Positions 1 through 5,797 of a DNA stretch of 5,810 nt are shown piece by piece. A model generated the notes under the pieces. The model saw only the letters and a list, made by a program, of their open reading frames with translations. It had not been told where the DNA came from and ran no database searches. Each line of letters begins with the position of its first letter. Positions within the stretch are counted from its first letter, which is position 1. The translations under genes and the position numbers were made by a program. This DNA is from Acidobacteriaceae bacterium (GTDB lineage Bacteria; Acidobacteriota; Terriglobia; Terriglobales; Acidobacteriaceae), in contig JAOAPG010000222.1 in NCBI GenBank assembly GCA_025462785.1, positions 1 to 5,810 of the forward strand, read 5' to 3'.

Positions 1-699
1 TATTGCATCATTGAGAATACGCAACGCTTCACCGAGCGTGGTCGCCATGAAATCGCAGTAGCCCGTCTGCAGGCGCTTCTTGATACGCTCGGGATCCACG
101 TCGATTCCCAAAAACGCGGCTCCCGTCATAGTGGCCGCAAGTGGCTGTGCTCCACCCATTCCCCCCATACCACCGCTGACAATCAGCTTGCCAGCGAGAT
201 CGCCGCCAAAATGTTTTTCTCCCGCAGCCGAGAAAGTCTCAAACGTTCCCTGGACAATTCCCTGCGAACCGATATAGATCCATGAACCCGCCGTCATTTG
301 CCCGTACATCATTAGACCGGCGCGTTCCAGTTCGTTGAACTTCTCCCAGTTCGACCAATGCCCCACGAGGTTAGAGTTCGCGATCAGTACCCGCGGCGCG
401 TACTCATGTGTCCTGAAAATTCCAACCGGCTTGCCTGACTGCACCAGCAGAGTTTCGTCATCTTCGAGGTTTTTTAGAGACGAGATAATTGCGCGGTAAG
501 CTTCCCAGCTGCGCGCCGCACGTCCAGTTCCGCCGTATACGACGAGGTCCTTGGGGCGCTCCGCAACCTCCTCATCGAGGTTATTCATGAGCATCCGCAT
601 CGCAGCTTCCTGCTGCCAGCCTTTGCAAGAAATCTGATTGCCGCGAGGCGCGCGAATTGGTGTGTAGGAGGAAGACGAAATCTCGGTCTCAACAGGCAT
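1..699 (-). CDS. hutU: Urocanate hydratase (urocanase), N-terminal part
   Basis: Urocanase is the second step of histidine degradation. It hydrates urocanate to imidazolonepropionate in the cytoplasm, using tightly bound NAD+ as an electrophile. The 233 visible residues follow the family closely: IRAPRG at 15-20, SCKGWQQEAAMRMLMNNL at 24-41, VVYGGTG at 53-59, LVQSGKPVGIF at 85-95, TAGSWIYIGSQGIVQGT at 136-152, and the glycine-rich SGGMGGMGGAQ at 175-185 that belongs to the NAD-binding region. Family members are about 550 aa, so roughly 40% is present; the catalytic C-terminal part lies beyond position 1. The ATG at 699 is the only usable start: the frame has a stop at 733-735 and no ATG, GTG or TTG between. 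No Shine-Dalgarno precedes it. It follows holA by 59 bp on the same strand, with a palindromic operator candidate and a promoter candidate between. The rest of a hut cluster probably lies to the left, but this is inferred. Confidence 0.95.
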   Translation of the reverse strand, partial: MPVETEISSSSYTPIRAPRGNQISCKGWQQEAAMRMLMNNLDEEVAERPKDLVVYGGTGRAARSWEAYRAIISSLKNLEDDETLLVQSGKPVGIFRTHEYAPRVLIANSNLVGHWSNWEKFNELERAGLMMYGQMTAGSWIYIGSQGIVQGTFETFSAAGEKHFGGDLAGKLIVSGGMGGMGGAQPLAATMTGAAFLGIDVDPERIKKRLQTGYCDFMATTLGEALRILNDAI

Positions 700-707
700 A
701 CGCTGTA

Positions 708-736
708 ATGGTAGTGCTTTGAACAGAACTGTTCAA
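708..736 (-). promoter_or_regulatory. Candidate hutU promoter
   Basis: On the minus strand, TTGAAC (731-736) is separated by 17 bp from TACCAT (708-713), each matching 4 of 6 consensus sigma-70 bases. The -10 ends only 8 nt before the hutU ATG, so a transcript would start at or next to the start codon. The -35 lies inside the palindrome. The match is moderate, and hutU could also be reached by read-through from holA, since no terminator separates them. Confidence 0.35.
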
Positions 737-737
737 A
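718..737. promoter_or_regulatory. Perfect 20-bp palindrome, candidate operator of hutU
   Basis: Two 9-bp arms (TTTGAACAG and CTGTTCAAA) flank a 2-bp AA centre, with no mismatch. It lies between the holA stop and the hutU start and overlaps the -35 and spacer of the proposed hutU promoter, the classic place for a repressor site. The 2-nt loop and the lack of a following T-run argue against a terminator. The regulator is unknown; a HutC-like or TetR-like protein is possible but only inferred. Confidence 0.55.
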
Positions 738-758
738 TGAAGGAAGAAGCGCGAATGT

Positions 759-1880
759 CTAGACGGGCAGCTCTTCCTGCATCCATCCAGCTTCGGGCTT
801 GAGTTCTGCTGTGAGATCGAGAACCAGTTTCTCCAGCACGAACTTTTTGCTTGGAGGATTCGAGCGCAGCGCAAGATCGGTCTTAGCGACTAGCCGGATC
901 GCTCGCGTCAATTCCCGCTTGGACTTATATCGTCTTGCCTGCTTGATGATGTCGTCCGCAGCGAAAGGAGGCACTCGGAAGCCCTGCCACAAAGCCGCCC
1001 ACAGCATGCGTTGGTCGCGAACATTCCGTTCCAAAATCACCAGCATCTGCCGAAACGTCTTGGCCAACATATACAAATGCCCGATGGCAGCTTCGTCTCC
1101 TCCACCAGTTGAGAAAATCGCGTCCAGCATTTGAAGGGCGCGCACGCGGTCCTTCGCTGAGATCGCATCCGTCAGTTCATATAACGAGCGCTGCTTGGCA
1201 GCCAAGACCATCGTCTCGACGTCGCCCAAGGTGATGCGCTTCTTTTCTCCGACGTAAAGCGTGAGTTTTTCCAATTCATTGGAGATCATCATCATGTCGC
1301 CGCCCAATGCGTCCACCAACTCGCGCGCTGCCTCGGATTCGATCTTGACGCCCTGAGTGCCGCAGTATTCGCTGAGCCAGCGAACCGCCTCGCCTTCCTC
1401 TACTCGAGCCAGTTCGACGATCGCACAATATCCCCCAAGAGTTTCGCGGATGCGTTCGTAACGCTCTTTGTCGGTCATGTCCATGCGACGGACATCTGCG
1501 GGAATGCTGATGTGGTCTGCAATGAAAATCAGCACCGCGTCGGGATTGGGGTCTTTGCAGTACTTTTCGATTGCGGTTAGCTTGTCTTCATTCGATCCGC
1601 GACCGAACAGGCTCTTCACCCCACGTACAAAAAAGACCTGAAACGGCGCCATGAGCGAGGGAGTCCGAGCGCGATCAAGAACTTCGGCCAAATCGGTATC
1701 GGCTAAATCGAATTCGTATAGGCTGAAGTCGCGCAGATCCGTCGGGACCAGATGCTCAAGAATCGCCTCGCGGCAGCGCTTGCGAAAGAACACCTCATCG
1801 CCAACAAACACGTACGCCGGACGAAGCTTTCGCGCTTGCACCTCGGAAACGAAACGATCGGCCTGCGCAAACGCCCGCAT
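759..1880 (-). CDS. holA: DNA polymerase III delta subunit (clamp-loader subunit)
   Basis: The delta subunit opens the beta sliding clamp as part of the clamp-loader complex at the replication fork. The 373-aa product has the usual length and layout. An N-terminal AAA+-like domain starts near residue 20 with PAYVFVGDEVFFRKR, comparable to the VYLLYGEE-type start of the family. A middle region contains GDMMMISNELEKLTLYVG. The C-terminal collar domain contains RSLYELTDAIS and ends with KTDLALRSNPPSKKFVLEKLVLDL, a typical delta-subunit ending. No Walker A motif is seen, as expected for delta. The frame stays open upstream to an ATG at 1979, but that would run deep into lptE. The ATG at 1880 has a GGAGGA Shine-Dalgarno 6 nt upstream and starts 16 bp after the lptE stop, so I chose it. 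It is the last gene of the psd-pssA operon by spacing. The stop (TAG) is followed by 59 bp without a terminator before hutU. Confidence 0.93.
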   Translation of the reverse strand: MRAFAQADRFVSEVQARKLRPAYVFVGDEVFFRKRCREAILEHLVPTDLRDFSLYEFDLADTDLAEVLDRARTPSLMAPFQVFFVRGVKSLFGRGSNEDKLTAIEKYCKDPNPDAVLIFIADHISIPADVRRMDMTDKERYERIRETLGGYCAIVELARVEEGEAVRWLSEYCGTQGVKIESEAARELVDALGGDMMMISNELEKLTLYVGEKKRITLGDVETMVLAAKQRSLYELTDAISAKDRVRALQMLDAIFSTGGGDEAAIGHLYMLAKTFRQMLVILERNVRDQRMLWAALWQGFRVPPFAADDIIKQARRYKSKRELTRAIRLVAKTDLALRSNPPSKKFVLEKLVLDLTAELKPEAGWMQEELPV

Positions 1881-1886
1881 CAGAAG

Positions 1887-1892
1887 TCCTCC
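1887..1892 (-). promoter_or_regulatory. Shine-Dalgarno that fixes the holA start
   Basis: GGAGGA on the minus strand, 6 nt before the ATG at 1880 and within the 16-bp lptE-holA gap. It supports the 373-aa holA product over a form 33 residues longer that would overlap lptE. Confidence 0.8.
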
Positions 1893-1896
1893 ATCG

Positions 1897-2421
1897 TTAG
1901 AAGCCCTCCAGAAGATTCGAAACCAGGGTCTGCGCAAATTGACGCGAAAGCCGCTCGAAGGCCGGGGAGTCTTCTTCAAAGAAGGTGGCTAGGTCGCTTG
2001 AGATCTCGTATTGCTCGCGAAAAAGATAAGAGGGATTTTGATAGAGAACCTTGCCCTGTTTATCCGTCAGGGCAACTTTCATGGTGACGACAATGAGAGC
2101 GCTGGCAGCGCGCCCGGTTTGGGAGTCGTAGGTAAGAGGAGTGCTCGAGGCGGCAAGCACAGTTCCGCTCAGAGTTGCGTCCGCCGCTTCGCTGGGTTCA
2201 TTCACAATGTGATAATGCGTACGTGTGACCAACTCGCGAACCACCGCGCCAGTGAGTATCTGCTCAATCTTAAAGGTCTGCGTCTGGCTAACAAATGCGG
2301 GAACGGCAATAGTCCGAACATTCTCAGGAATTGTAATCGTATGGCCGGCCGTGTGATAACCGCATCCCACAAAGCTCATCAACGAACAAATCAAAATGAC
2401 CAGCATTGCCGGCCGTTTCAT
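1897..2421 (-). CDS. lptE: LPS-assembly lipoprotein LptE
   Basis: LptE is an outer-membrane lipoprotein that plugs and helps fold the LptD barrel, which inserts lipopolysaccharide into the outer leaflet. The 174-aa product begins with a short signal peptide (MKRP, then a hydrophobic stretch to residue 19). A lipobox-like SFVGC follows, with the lipid-bearing cysteine at 20; phenylalanine at -3 is less usual than Leu or Val. The sequence after it, CGYHTAG with IPENVRTIAVPAF at 31-43, is the recognisable start of the LptE family. The body is mostly beta-type, ending in SRQFAQTLVSNLLEGF. The ATG at 2421 overlaps the previous gene's stop as TAATG, suggesting termination-reinitiation. An in-frame ATG at 2469 would put 16 polar residues ahead of the signal peptide and overlap the upstream gene, so I rejected it. 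Family assignment rests on the N-terminal motif and length; sequence conservation in LptE is low. Confidence 0.83.
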   Translation of the reverse strand: MKRPAMLVILICSLMSFVGCGYHTAGHTITIPENVRTIAVPAFVSQTQTFKIEQILTGAVVRELVTRTHYHIVNEPSEAADATLSGTVLAASSTPLTYDSQTGRAASALIVVTMKVALTDKQGKVLYQNPSYLFREQYEISSDLATFFEEDSPAFERLSRQFAQTLVSNLLEGF

Positions 2422-3500
2422 TACTGGATTTTCCCACGCGGACGGGTTGCTGCCATAGTCTCCGCGCATTCTACGGCTGTCGCTGCCGCGACGCGTAAAT
2501 TATCAGAGGCCGCCCACAACCAAAAACTATTTCCATCCTGCACGTCGGGAACGATGGAAACTTGAATATCACTCTGCCCTGCGGCATTGACATTGGTGGG
2601 TGCTTCCTCCGCCAATTGAGTCAGTTTGATGTGTTCCCCAGCCAAGGCTTTCGCAAGTTCTGCAATGTCAGCGTTTCTCGTGAGTTCCACATGCAATGCA
2701 AATGCGTGTCCGTGGAATGTCGGAGCTTGCACCAGCAGGACGGAAGGCACAGGTACGCTATTCTCAGTAATATGCTGATAATGCTTTAGCACCCGATTCT
2801 GAATTGCGGTTAGCGACGAAGCGGACTTCTCCCCATAGCGGTTCACCATGTTAAAGGCGACTTGAACGTCAAAAACATTTTTGGGGAGTTGCTGAAAAGA
2901 GAGTAAATTCACCGTCTGCTCGTGAAGCTCATCCATTCCCTTCTGCCCATGCTCGGATGCGGGTTCAAACACCGTAGCTAAAGCCTTCCTCACTTCGGCG
3001 AATTTCTGCGTTCGCAAAAGCAGCAAAGCAAGCACAACTGCGGCGGGATGCGCCACCACGGCTGGTCCAGGCTGTAAATCGATGGTCAGAGCACGTCCGA
3101 GTTGGCGCTCTATCCACGGTGAACGCACTGAAGCGTTCGGTTCCTCTTCGAGCGCATAGGATAGGTCAATGATCGCGCTCCCGGCTTTGGCCGCAGTCTT
3201 CCAATTCTTGCGAGTGCAATCCTGATCGCAAGCAAAAAAAGTAAAATCGAGATTATCGAACTGATCCGGCCGCACACTCTGGATGAAGGTCACTTCGTCC
3301 TTCATGGCCTCGAGTTTCCCCATGGACTCATCGTCATCCAGCAGCTTGACGTCAATGGAAGGAAAATTTCGATCGTTCAGCACTTCCGCTACTTCTTTGC
3401 CCTTGAGTGTGCTCGCGCCCACGATCGCGATTCTATACAGGTTGCTTCCGCGCAGGACTTCATTATGCGCTAGCGCAACGGGCTTGACGTTTGAACTCAT
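2421..3500 (-). CDS. Aspartate-semialdehyde-dehydrogenase-like protein, probable pseudoenzyme (USG-1 type)
   Basis: The fold is that of ASADH: an N-terminal Rossmann part starting YRIAIVGAS at 22-30, then a dimerisation/catalytic domain. The protein is 359 aa, slightly longer than usual, with a 20-residue leader. The family's PNCST active-site motif is replaced by HPAAVV (151-156), so alanine 154 sits where the catalytic cysteine should be. The cofactor loop GATGAVG reads GASTLKG, losing its middle glycine. The stretch around the active-site histidine (VQAPTFHGHAF, His265) is kept and resembles E. coli USG-1, an ASADH relative also lacking the cysteine. I infer that it does not reduce aspartyl phosphate; its real role is unknown, and a structural or regulatory role is possible. 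The start overlaps the pssA stop as ATGA, and lptE starts inside its stop. Its AGGAGG lies 13 nt before the ATG, within a potential hairpin. Confidence 0.82.
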   Translation of the reverse strand: MSSNVKPVALAHNEVLRGSNLYRIAIVGASTLKGKEVAEVLNDRNFPSIDVKLLDDDESMGKLEAMKDEVTFIQSVRPDQFDNLDFTFFACDQDCTRKNWKTAAKAGSAIIDLSYALEEEPNASVRSPWIERQLGRALTIDLQPGPAVVAHPAAVVLALLLLRTQKFAEVRKALATVFEPASEHGQKGMDELHEQTVNLLSFQQLPKNVFDVQVAFNMVNRYGEKSASSLTAIQNRVLKHYQHITENSVPVPSVLLVQAPTFHGHAFALHVELTRNADIAELAKALAGEHIKLTQLAEEAPTNVNAAGQSDIQVSIVPDVQDGNSFWLWAASDNLRVAAATAVECAETMAATRPRGKIQ

Positions 3501-4384
3501 GAAATTTGCGATGCCTCCTCATAAGCAGGAGGCGGTGTGTCTCTCTTTCGCCGGAATACCCATTGCAAACGCCAGAACACGCCCGAGAACATATAGGTCA
3601 AGGCTATGACAAACAGAACTGGCCGCGAAAAAACCCAAACAGCGGCGATCAAGAGAGCCAGCAAAACAATCACCCGAAATGGCTGCCGGGAGTTGAAGTC
3701 AAGATCTTTGAAACTGTAAAAGCGCCAGGTGCTCACCATAAGGTAAGCGGCAGTTACGACGATAAGCATCCAGGTGATCGCACTTCCCCACCACACCAGC
3801 GGATCGCCACCGGAAAAATGCACGACCGCTGCAATCACACCTGCTCCTGCTGGAATTGGCATCCCGACAAAATACTTCTTACCAGGGCGTCCAGGATTCG
3901 ACGGCTGGGGATTAGAAGCAATATTGAAGCGCGCTAACCGGCTCGCCCCCGCCACCAAAAACAGGAAGCTGGCGATAGCTCCCAACTGGGCCATCTTCCC
4001 AGCCATTTGAATAGAGGACAGCATCCCCGGCGGCAGTTCGCGAAATCCCCACATCCAGGCTAGCAGGGCCGGAGCTACGCCGAACGTGATCACGTCTGCG
4101 AGGGAATCAAGTTCCCGTCCGAAATCGCTGCTCGTGCCCGTCATCCGCGCAATGCGGCCATCAAGTCCATCGAACAGCACGGCAAATCCAATTGCTTTAG
4201 CTGCATTGTCAAAATGGGTGAAGTCGGCAGCGCCATGAGTGACTTGCAGGATGGCGTAATATCCAGCGGCGATGTTAGCAGTGGTGAATAGCGAAGGCAG
4301 AATGTACATGCCTTTGCGTAGACGCTTCGACGGCTTATCTTCTTTGCGTCGCTTCGGAACCGCTGCATTCTCCGCATCCATCAT
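3497..4384 (-). CDS. pssA: CDP-diacylglycerol-serine O-phosphatidyltransferase (phosphatidylserine synthase)
   Basis: This inner-membrane enzyme exchanges CMP of CDP-diacylglycerol for serine, making phosphatidylserine, which the Psd encoded just upstream turns into phosphatidylethanolamine. The 295-aa product carries the complete CDP-alcohol phosphotransferase signature D-x2-DG-x2-AR-x8-G-x3-D-x3-D, with Asp72, Asp75, Gly76, Ala79, Arg80, Gly89, Asp93 and Asp97. ARFN at 151-154 and the following FVGMPIPAGAG (172-182) are typical of the phosphatidylserine branch rather than PgsA. Several hydrophobic segments follow, including about 134-148, 178-190, 203-217, 236-252 and 256-270, with a basic N-terminus (KRRKEDKPSKRLRK) facing the cytoplasm. 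The ATG at 4384 overlaps the psd stop as ATGA; a second ATG directly follows and could be used instead. AGGGA lies a few bases upstream. The stop overlaps the next start in the same way, so translation is likely coupled on both sides. Confidence 0.95.
   Translation of the reverse strand: MMDAENAAVPKRRKEDKPSKRLRKGMYILPSLFTTANIAAGYYAILQVTHGAADFTHFDNAAKAIGFAVLFDGLDGRIARMTGTSSDFGRELDSLADVITFGVAPALLAWMWGFRELPPGMLSSIQMAGKMAQLGAIASFLFLVAGASRLARFNIASNPQPSNPGRPGKKYFVGMPIPAGAGVIAAVVHFSGGDPLVWWGSAITWMLIVVTAAYLMVSTWRFYSFKDLDFNSRQPFRVIVLLALLIAAVWVFSRPVLFVIALTYMFSGVFWRLQWVFRRKRDTPPPAYEEASQIS
3513..3533 (-). promoter_or_regulatory. Hairpin that pairs the Shine-Dalgarno of the ASADH-like gene
   Basis: In the transcript, GCCTCCT and AGGAGGC form a perfect 7-bp stem (five G-C pairs) around a 7-nt loop. 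The right arm carries AGGAGG, the only strong Shine-Dalgarno upstream of the ATG at 3500. The whole element lies in the last codons of pssA (Pro-Pro-Pro-Ala-Tyr-Glu-Glu-Ala), so ribosomes finishing pssA would melt it. This would make translation of the downstream gene depend on pssA translation. The pairing is seen; the function is inferred. Confidence 0.45.
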
Positions 4385-5061
4385 CGGGGTCCCTGCTTTC
4401 GTTCACCGCCGGCTGCCGCAAGTTGTTCCCGTCCCAGGTTAATAGAACTCGTATTCACGTATGCAAGCACGCTGGCCCCGCCCTGCACGTGATCTCCAAC
4501 TTTGATCTGAAGATTCGCAGCCTCATCCAGTAGCACATCAACCCGCGAACCAAACTTGATCAAGCCGATACGTTCCCCACGTTGGACAGTGTCGCCTATT
4601 TTCTTCGTAAACACGATCCGGCGCGCCAGCAGACCCGCAATTTGTTTGAACACGATAGTCTGGCCTTCGCCTTCGACGGTAACCCCGTTCTGCTCGTTCT
4701 GCTCAGCGGAGGCTGAGTTCATCGCGTTGAGGAACTTGCCCTTCTGATAACGCACATCGCTGATTACTCCTGCGATGGGAGAGCGGTTTACATGCACATT
4801 GAACACATTTAGAAAAATACTGATGCGAGTGCGCCGAACACCATTTACGGTAGCCGGAGAAATATCTGTGACTTTGCCGTCAGCTGGGGAGACGACCAGG
4901 CCGACTTCTTCGGGTATAACTCGGTTGGGATCACGGAAAAACCACAAAAAGAATGCGGCCAATAAAACCACGGGAACAGCCCAAAGAGGCGCAGCCAGCC
5001 ATCCGACCAGTACGGCGGCAGCCAGTAACACCAACCCGTAATAGTAGCCGTCACGAACCAT
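4381..5061 (-). CDS. psd: Phosphatidylserine decarboxylase, short pyruvoyl-dependent type
   Basis: The enzyme decarboxylates phosphatidylserine to phosphatidylethanolamine and cleaves itself to create its pyruvoyl cofactor. The 226-aa proenzyme is the short form, well below the roughly 320 aa of E. coli Psd. Two adjacent hydrophobic segments (about 8-24 and 27-42) anchor it in the inner membrane. They are followed by WFFRDPNR (40-47), SPADGKV (58-64) with Asp61, and FNVHVNRSP (87-95) with His90. The self-cleavage site is KFGSRVDV, cutting between Gly171 and Ser172; GSR here replaces the LGST of the E. coli type. Asp61, His90 and Ser172 make the expected self-cleavage triad, so activity is likely. 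It is the first gene of the operon and overlaps pssA by 4 bp. No Shine-Dalgarno precedes the ATG at 5061, but a TATAAT element stands 15 nt upstream, giving a very short leader. Confidence 0.95.
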   Translation of the reverse strand: MVRDGYYYGLVLLAAAVLVGWLAAPLWAVPVVLLAAFFLWFFRDPNRVIPEEVGLVVSPADGKVTDISPATVNGVRRTRISIFLNVFNVHVNRSPIAGVISDVRYQKGKFLNAMNSASAEQNEQNGVTVEGEGQTIVFKQIAGLLARRIVFTKKIGDTVQRGERIGLIKFGSRVDVLLDEAANLQIKVGDHVQGGASVLAYVNTSSINLGREQLAAAGGERKQGPR

Positions 5062-5076
5062 AGGAGAGATACGAAG

Positions 5077-5105
5077 ATTATAGAGCAGGCCAGATTCGCT
5101 AGTAA
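5077..5105 (-). promoter_or_regulatory. Promoter of the psd-pssA operon
   Basis: A perfect TATAAT -10 (5077-5082, minus strand) lies 15 nt before the psd ATG. At 17-bp spacing the -35 is a weak TTACTA (5100-5105, 3 of 6). Transcription would start near 5070, leaving a leader of only about 9 nt. A new promoter is expected here because a terminator for the preceding gene ends just upstream. Confidence 0.55.
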
Positions 5106-5135
5106 GCCTTCATCTTAACCATTCGGTTAGCCGCA

Positions 5136-5162
5136 ATAAAAATGGCGCCTTTTAGCGCCATT
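5136..5162 (-). terminator. Rho-independent terminator after the DUF465-like gene
   Basis: Read on the minus strand, AATGGCGC and GCGCCATT form a perfect 8-bp stem around TAAAAG, and the stem runs straight into a T-rich tract (TTTTTATT counted from its last bases). It stands 57 bp after the stop of the small coiled-coil gene and before the psd promoter. On the plus strand no T-run follows, so it acts in one direction only. Confidence 0.85.
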
Positions 5163-5218
5163 GAGAGAACACATCTTACCCGTGAAGGCCAAAATCACAA
5201 CCGCACGGGGCGTTTGTA

Positions 5219-5452
5219 CTAAGCGACTTGATTATGTTGGATCTGATGCCGATATTGTCGCTCGATGCCTTCCATCTGATCTTTGAGCCGAAGTTTCAAT
5301 TTTTTCAGCCGCACTTCTTCCAGTTTTTCGTCGTCAGTTAAGAAGCGTTTTTGGGTGAGTGAATCGAGGCGTTGTTCGTAGGTTGTGTGTTCTTGTGCCA
5401 ATTTTCTAAATTCCTCGTGACTAGCAAGGAGCTGGTCTCTAGAAGCTAGCAT
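5219..5452 (-). CDS. Small DUF465/YdcH-like coiled-coil protein
   Basis: This is a 77-aa, highly charged, almost wholly helical protein. It contains HEEFRKLAQEHTTYEQRLDSL (residues about 12-32), then KRFLTDDEKLEEV and RLKKLKLRLKDQMEGIERQ. The pattern of a first helix, a short turn and a second Lys-rich helix with the K-LKD-I/M-E-I ending matches the DUF465 (YdcH/SlyX-like size) family, whose function is unknown. No signal peptide or membrane segment is seen. I chose the ATG at 5452 because GGAGGT stands 7 nt upstream. An in-frame ATG at 5500 would add 16 residues and run through this ribosome site. It follows the rimI remnant by 133 bp on the same strand and is closed by its own terminator, so it is the last gene of its unit. 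I found no convincing promoter in the gap. Family assignment is by residue pattern only. Confidence 0.8.
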   Translation of the reverse strand: MLASRDQLLASHEEFRKLAQEHTTYEQRLDSLTQKRFLTDDEKLEEVRLKKLKLRLKDQMEGIERQYRHQIQHNQVA

Positions 5453-5459
5453 CCAGCAG

Positions 5460-5465
5460 ACCTCC
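5460..5465 (-). promoter_or_regulatory. Shine-Dalgarno that fixes the start of the DUF465-like gene
   Basis: GGAGGT on the minus strand (inside AGGGAGGT), 7 nt before the ATG at 5452. It decides for the 77-aa form rather than the 93-aa form starting at 5500. Confidence 0.8.
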
Positions 5466-5585
5466 CTAACCGGGATTAACTTTCCGAGATAAGCTACCAT
5501 ACCACCTACAGCGTAGCAATTAGAAATCCCGAGAAGTTGGTCGTCCGTTACAATCTCTCACTTTAGATTAAGAACTAGTTGCAAG

Positions 5586-5797
5586 CTATTGCAAACACAA
5601 ACTATAAACGACTGCATCTTCAACTGGGTTCGAGTAATATTGGCCCCGATATCCACAGTTCTTGAATCCACATTTTTCATATAACCTCCGCGCCCCAGTG
5701 TTGGACTGCCGAACTTCTAAGAAAACCTTCAATGCATTTTCCGATTCGGCCGATTTGCGAATTTCGTTTAGCAGTAGGCGCGCGATACCACGACGCC
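5586..5797 (-). CDS. rimI: RimI-type GNAT N-acetyltransferase (ribosomal protein S18-alanine), C-terminal part
   Basis: RimI acetylates the N-terminal alanine of ribosomal protein S18 with acetyl-CoA. Only 69 codons before the TAG are present, because the contig ends. They cover the GNAT core: RRGIARLLLNEI (1-12 of the fragment) is the acetyl-CoA-binding motif A, here with RRGIA for Q/R-x-x-G-x-G/A. FLEVRQSNTGARRLYEKCGF (25-44) matches the family block, with Glu27 and Tyr39 aligning to E. coli RimI catalytic Glu103 and Tyr115. The end, YRGQYYSNPVEDAVVYSL, matches the R-YY-EDA-M tail that sets RimI apart from other GNATs. About half of a roughly 150-aa protein is missing. A RimI-like acetyltransferase for another target cannot be excluded. 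The reading frame is clean up to 5797, where adapter sequence takes over. Confidence 0.85.

Noticed and set aside
718..737. LexA (SOS) box reading of the palindrome
   Set aside because: The Gram-positive box needs GAAC-N4-GTTC; here the spacing is N6, and the flanking genes are not SOS genes.
718..737. Terminator after holA
   Set aside because: The loop would be 2 nt, the stem is AT-rich, and the minus strand continues GCACTACC without a T-run.
1881..1979. Longer holA starting at 1979 (33 extra residues)
   Set aside because: It would overlap the end of lptE by about 80 bp, the added residues have no family match, and a good Shine-Dalgarno stands right before the ATG at 1880.
2422..2469. Longer lptE starting at 2469
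   Set aside because: It would place 16 polar residues before the lipoprotein signal peptide and overlap the upstream gene; the TAATG start at 2421 gives a normal signal sequence.
2011..2565. 184-codon plus-strand open frame opposite lptE and the ASADH-like gene
   Set aside because: Its translation has no family features or ribosome site, and it is antisense to two well-supported genes; it is a shadow frame, like the other plus-strand open frames in the window.
5179..5209. CCCGTG/CACGGG inverted repeat between the DUF465-like gene and its terminator
   Set aside because: Only 6 bp with a 19-nt loop and no T-run; the terminator downstream is sufficient, so I see no separate role.
5453..5500. 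Longer form of the DUF465-like protein starting at 5500
   Set aside because: The added residues cover the strong GGAGGT ribosome site and do not fit the helical family start.
5579..5594. Hairpin around the rimI stop codon (TTGCAA-GCTA-TTGCAA) as terminator
   Set aside because: The 6-bp stem is AT-rich, TTGCAA is itself palindromic, and no T-tract follows on the minus strand.
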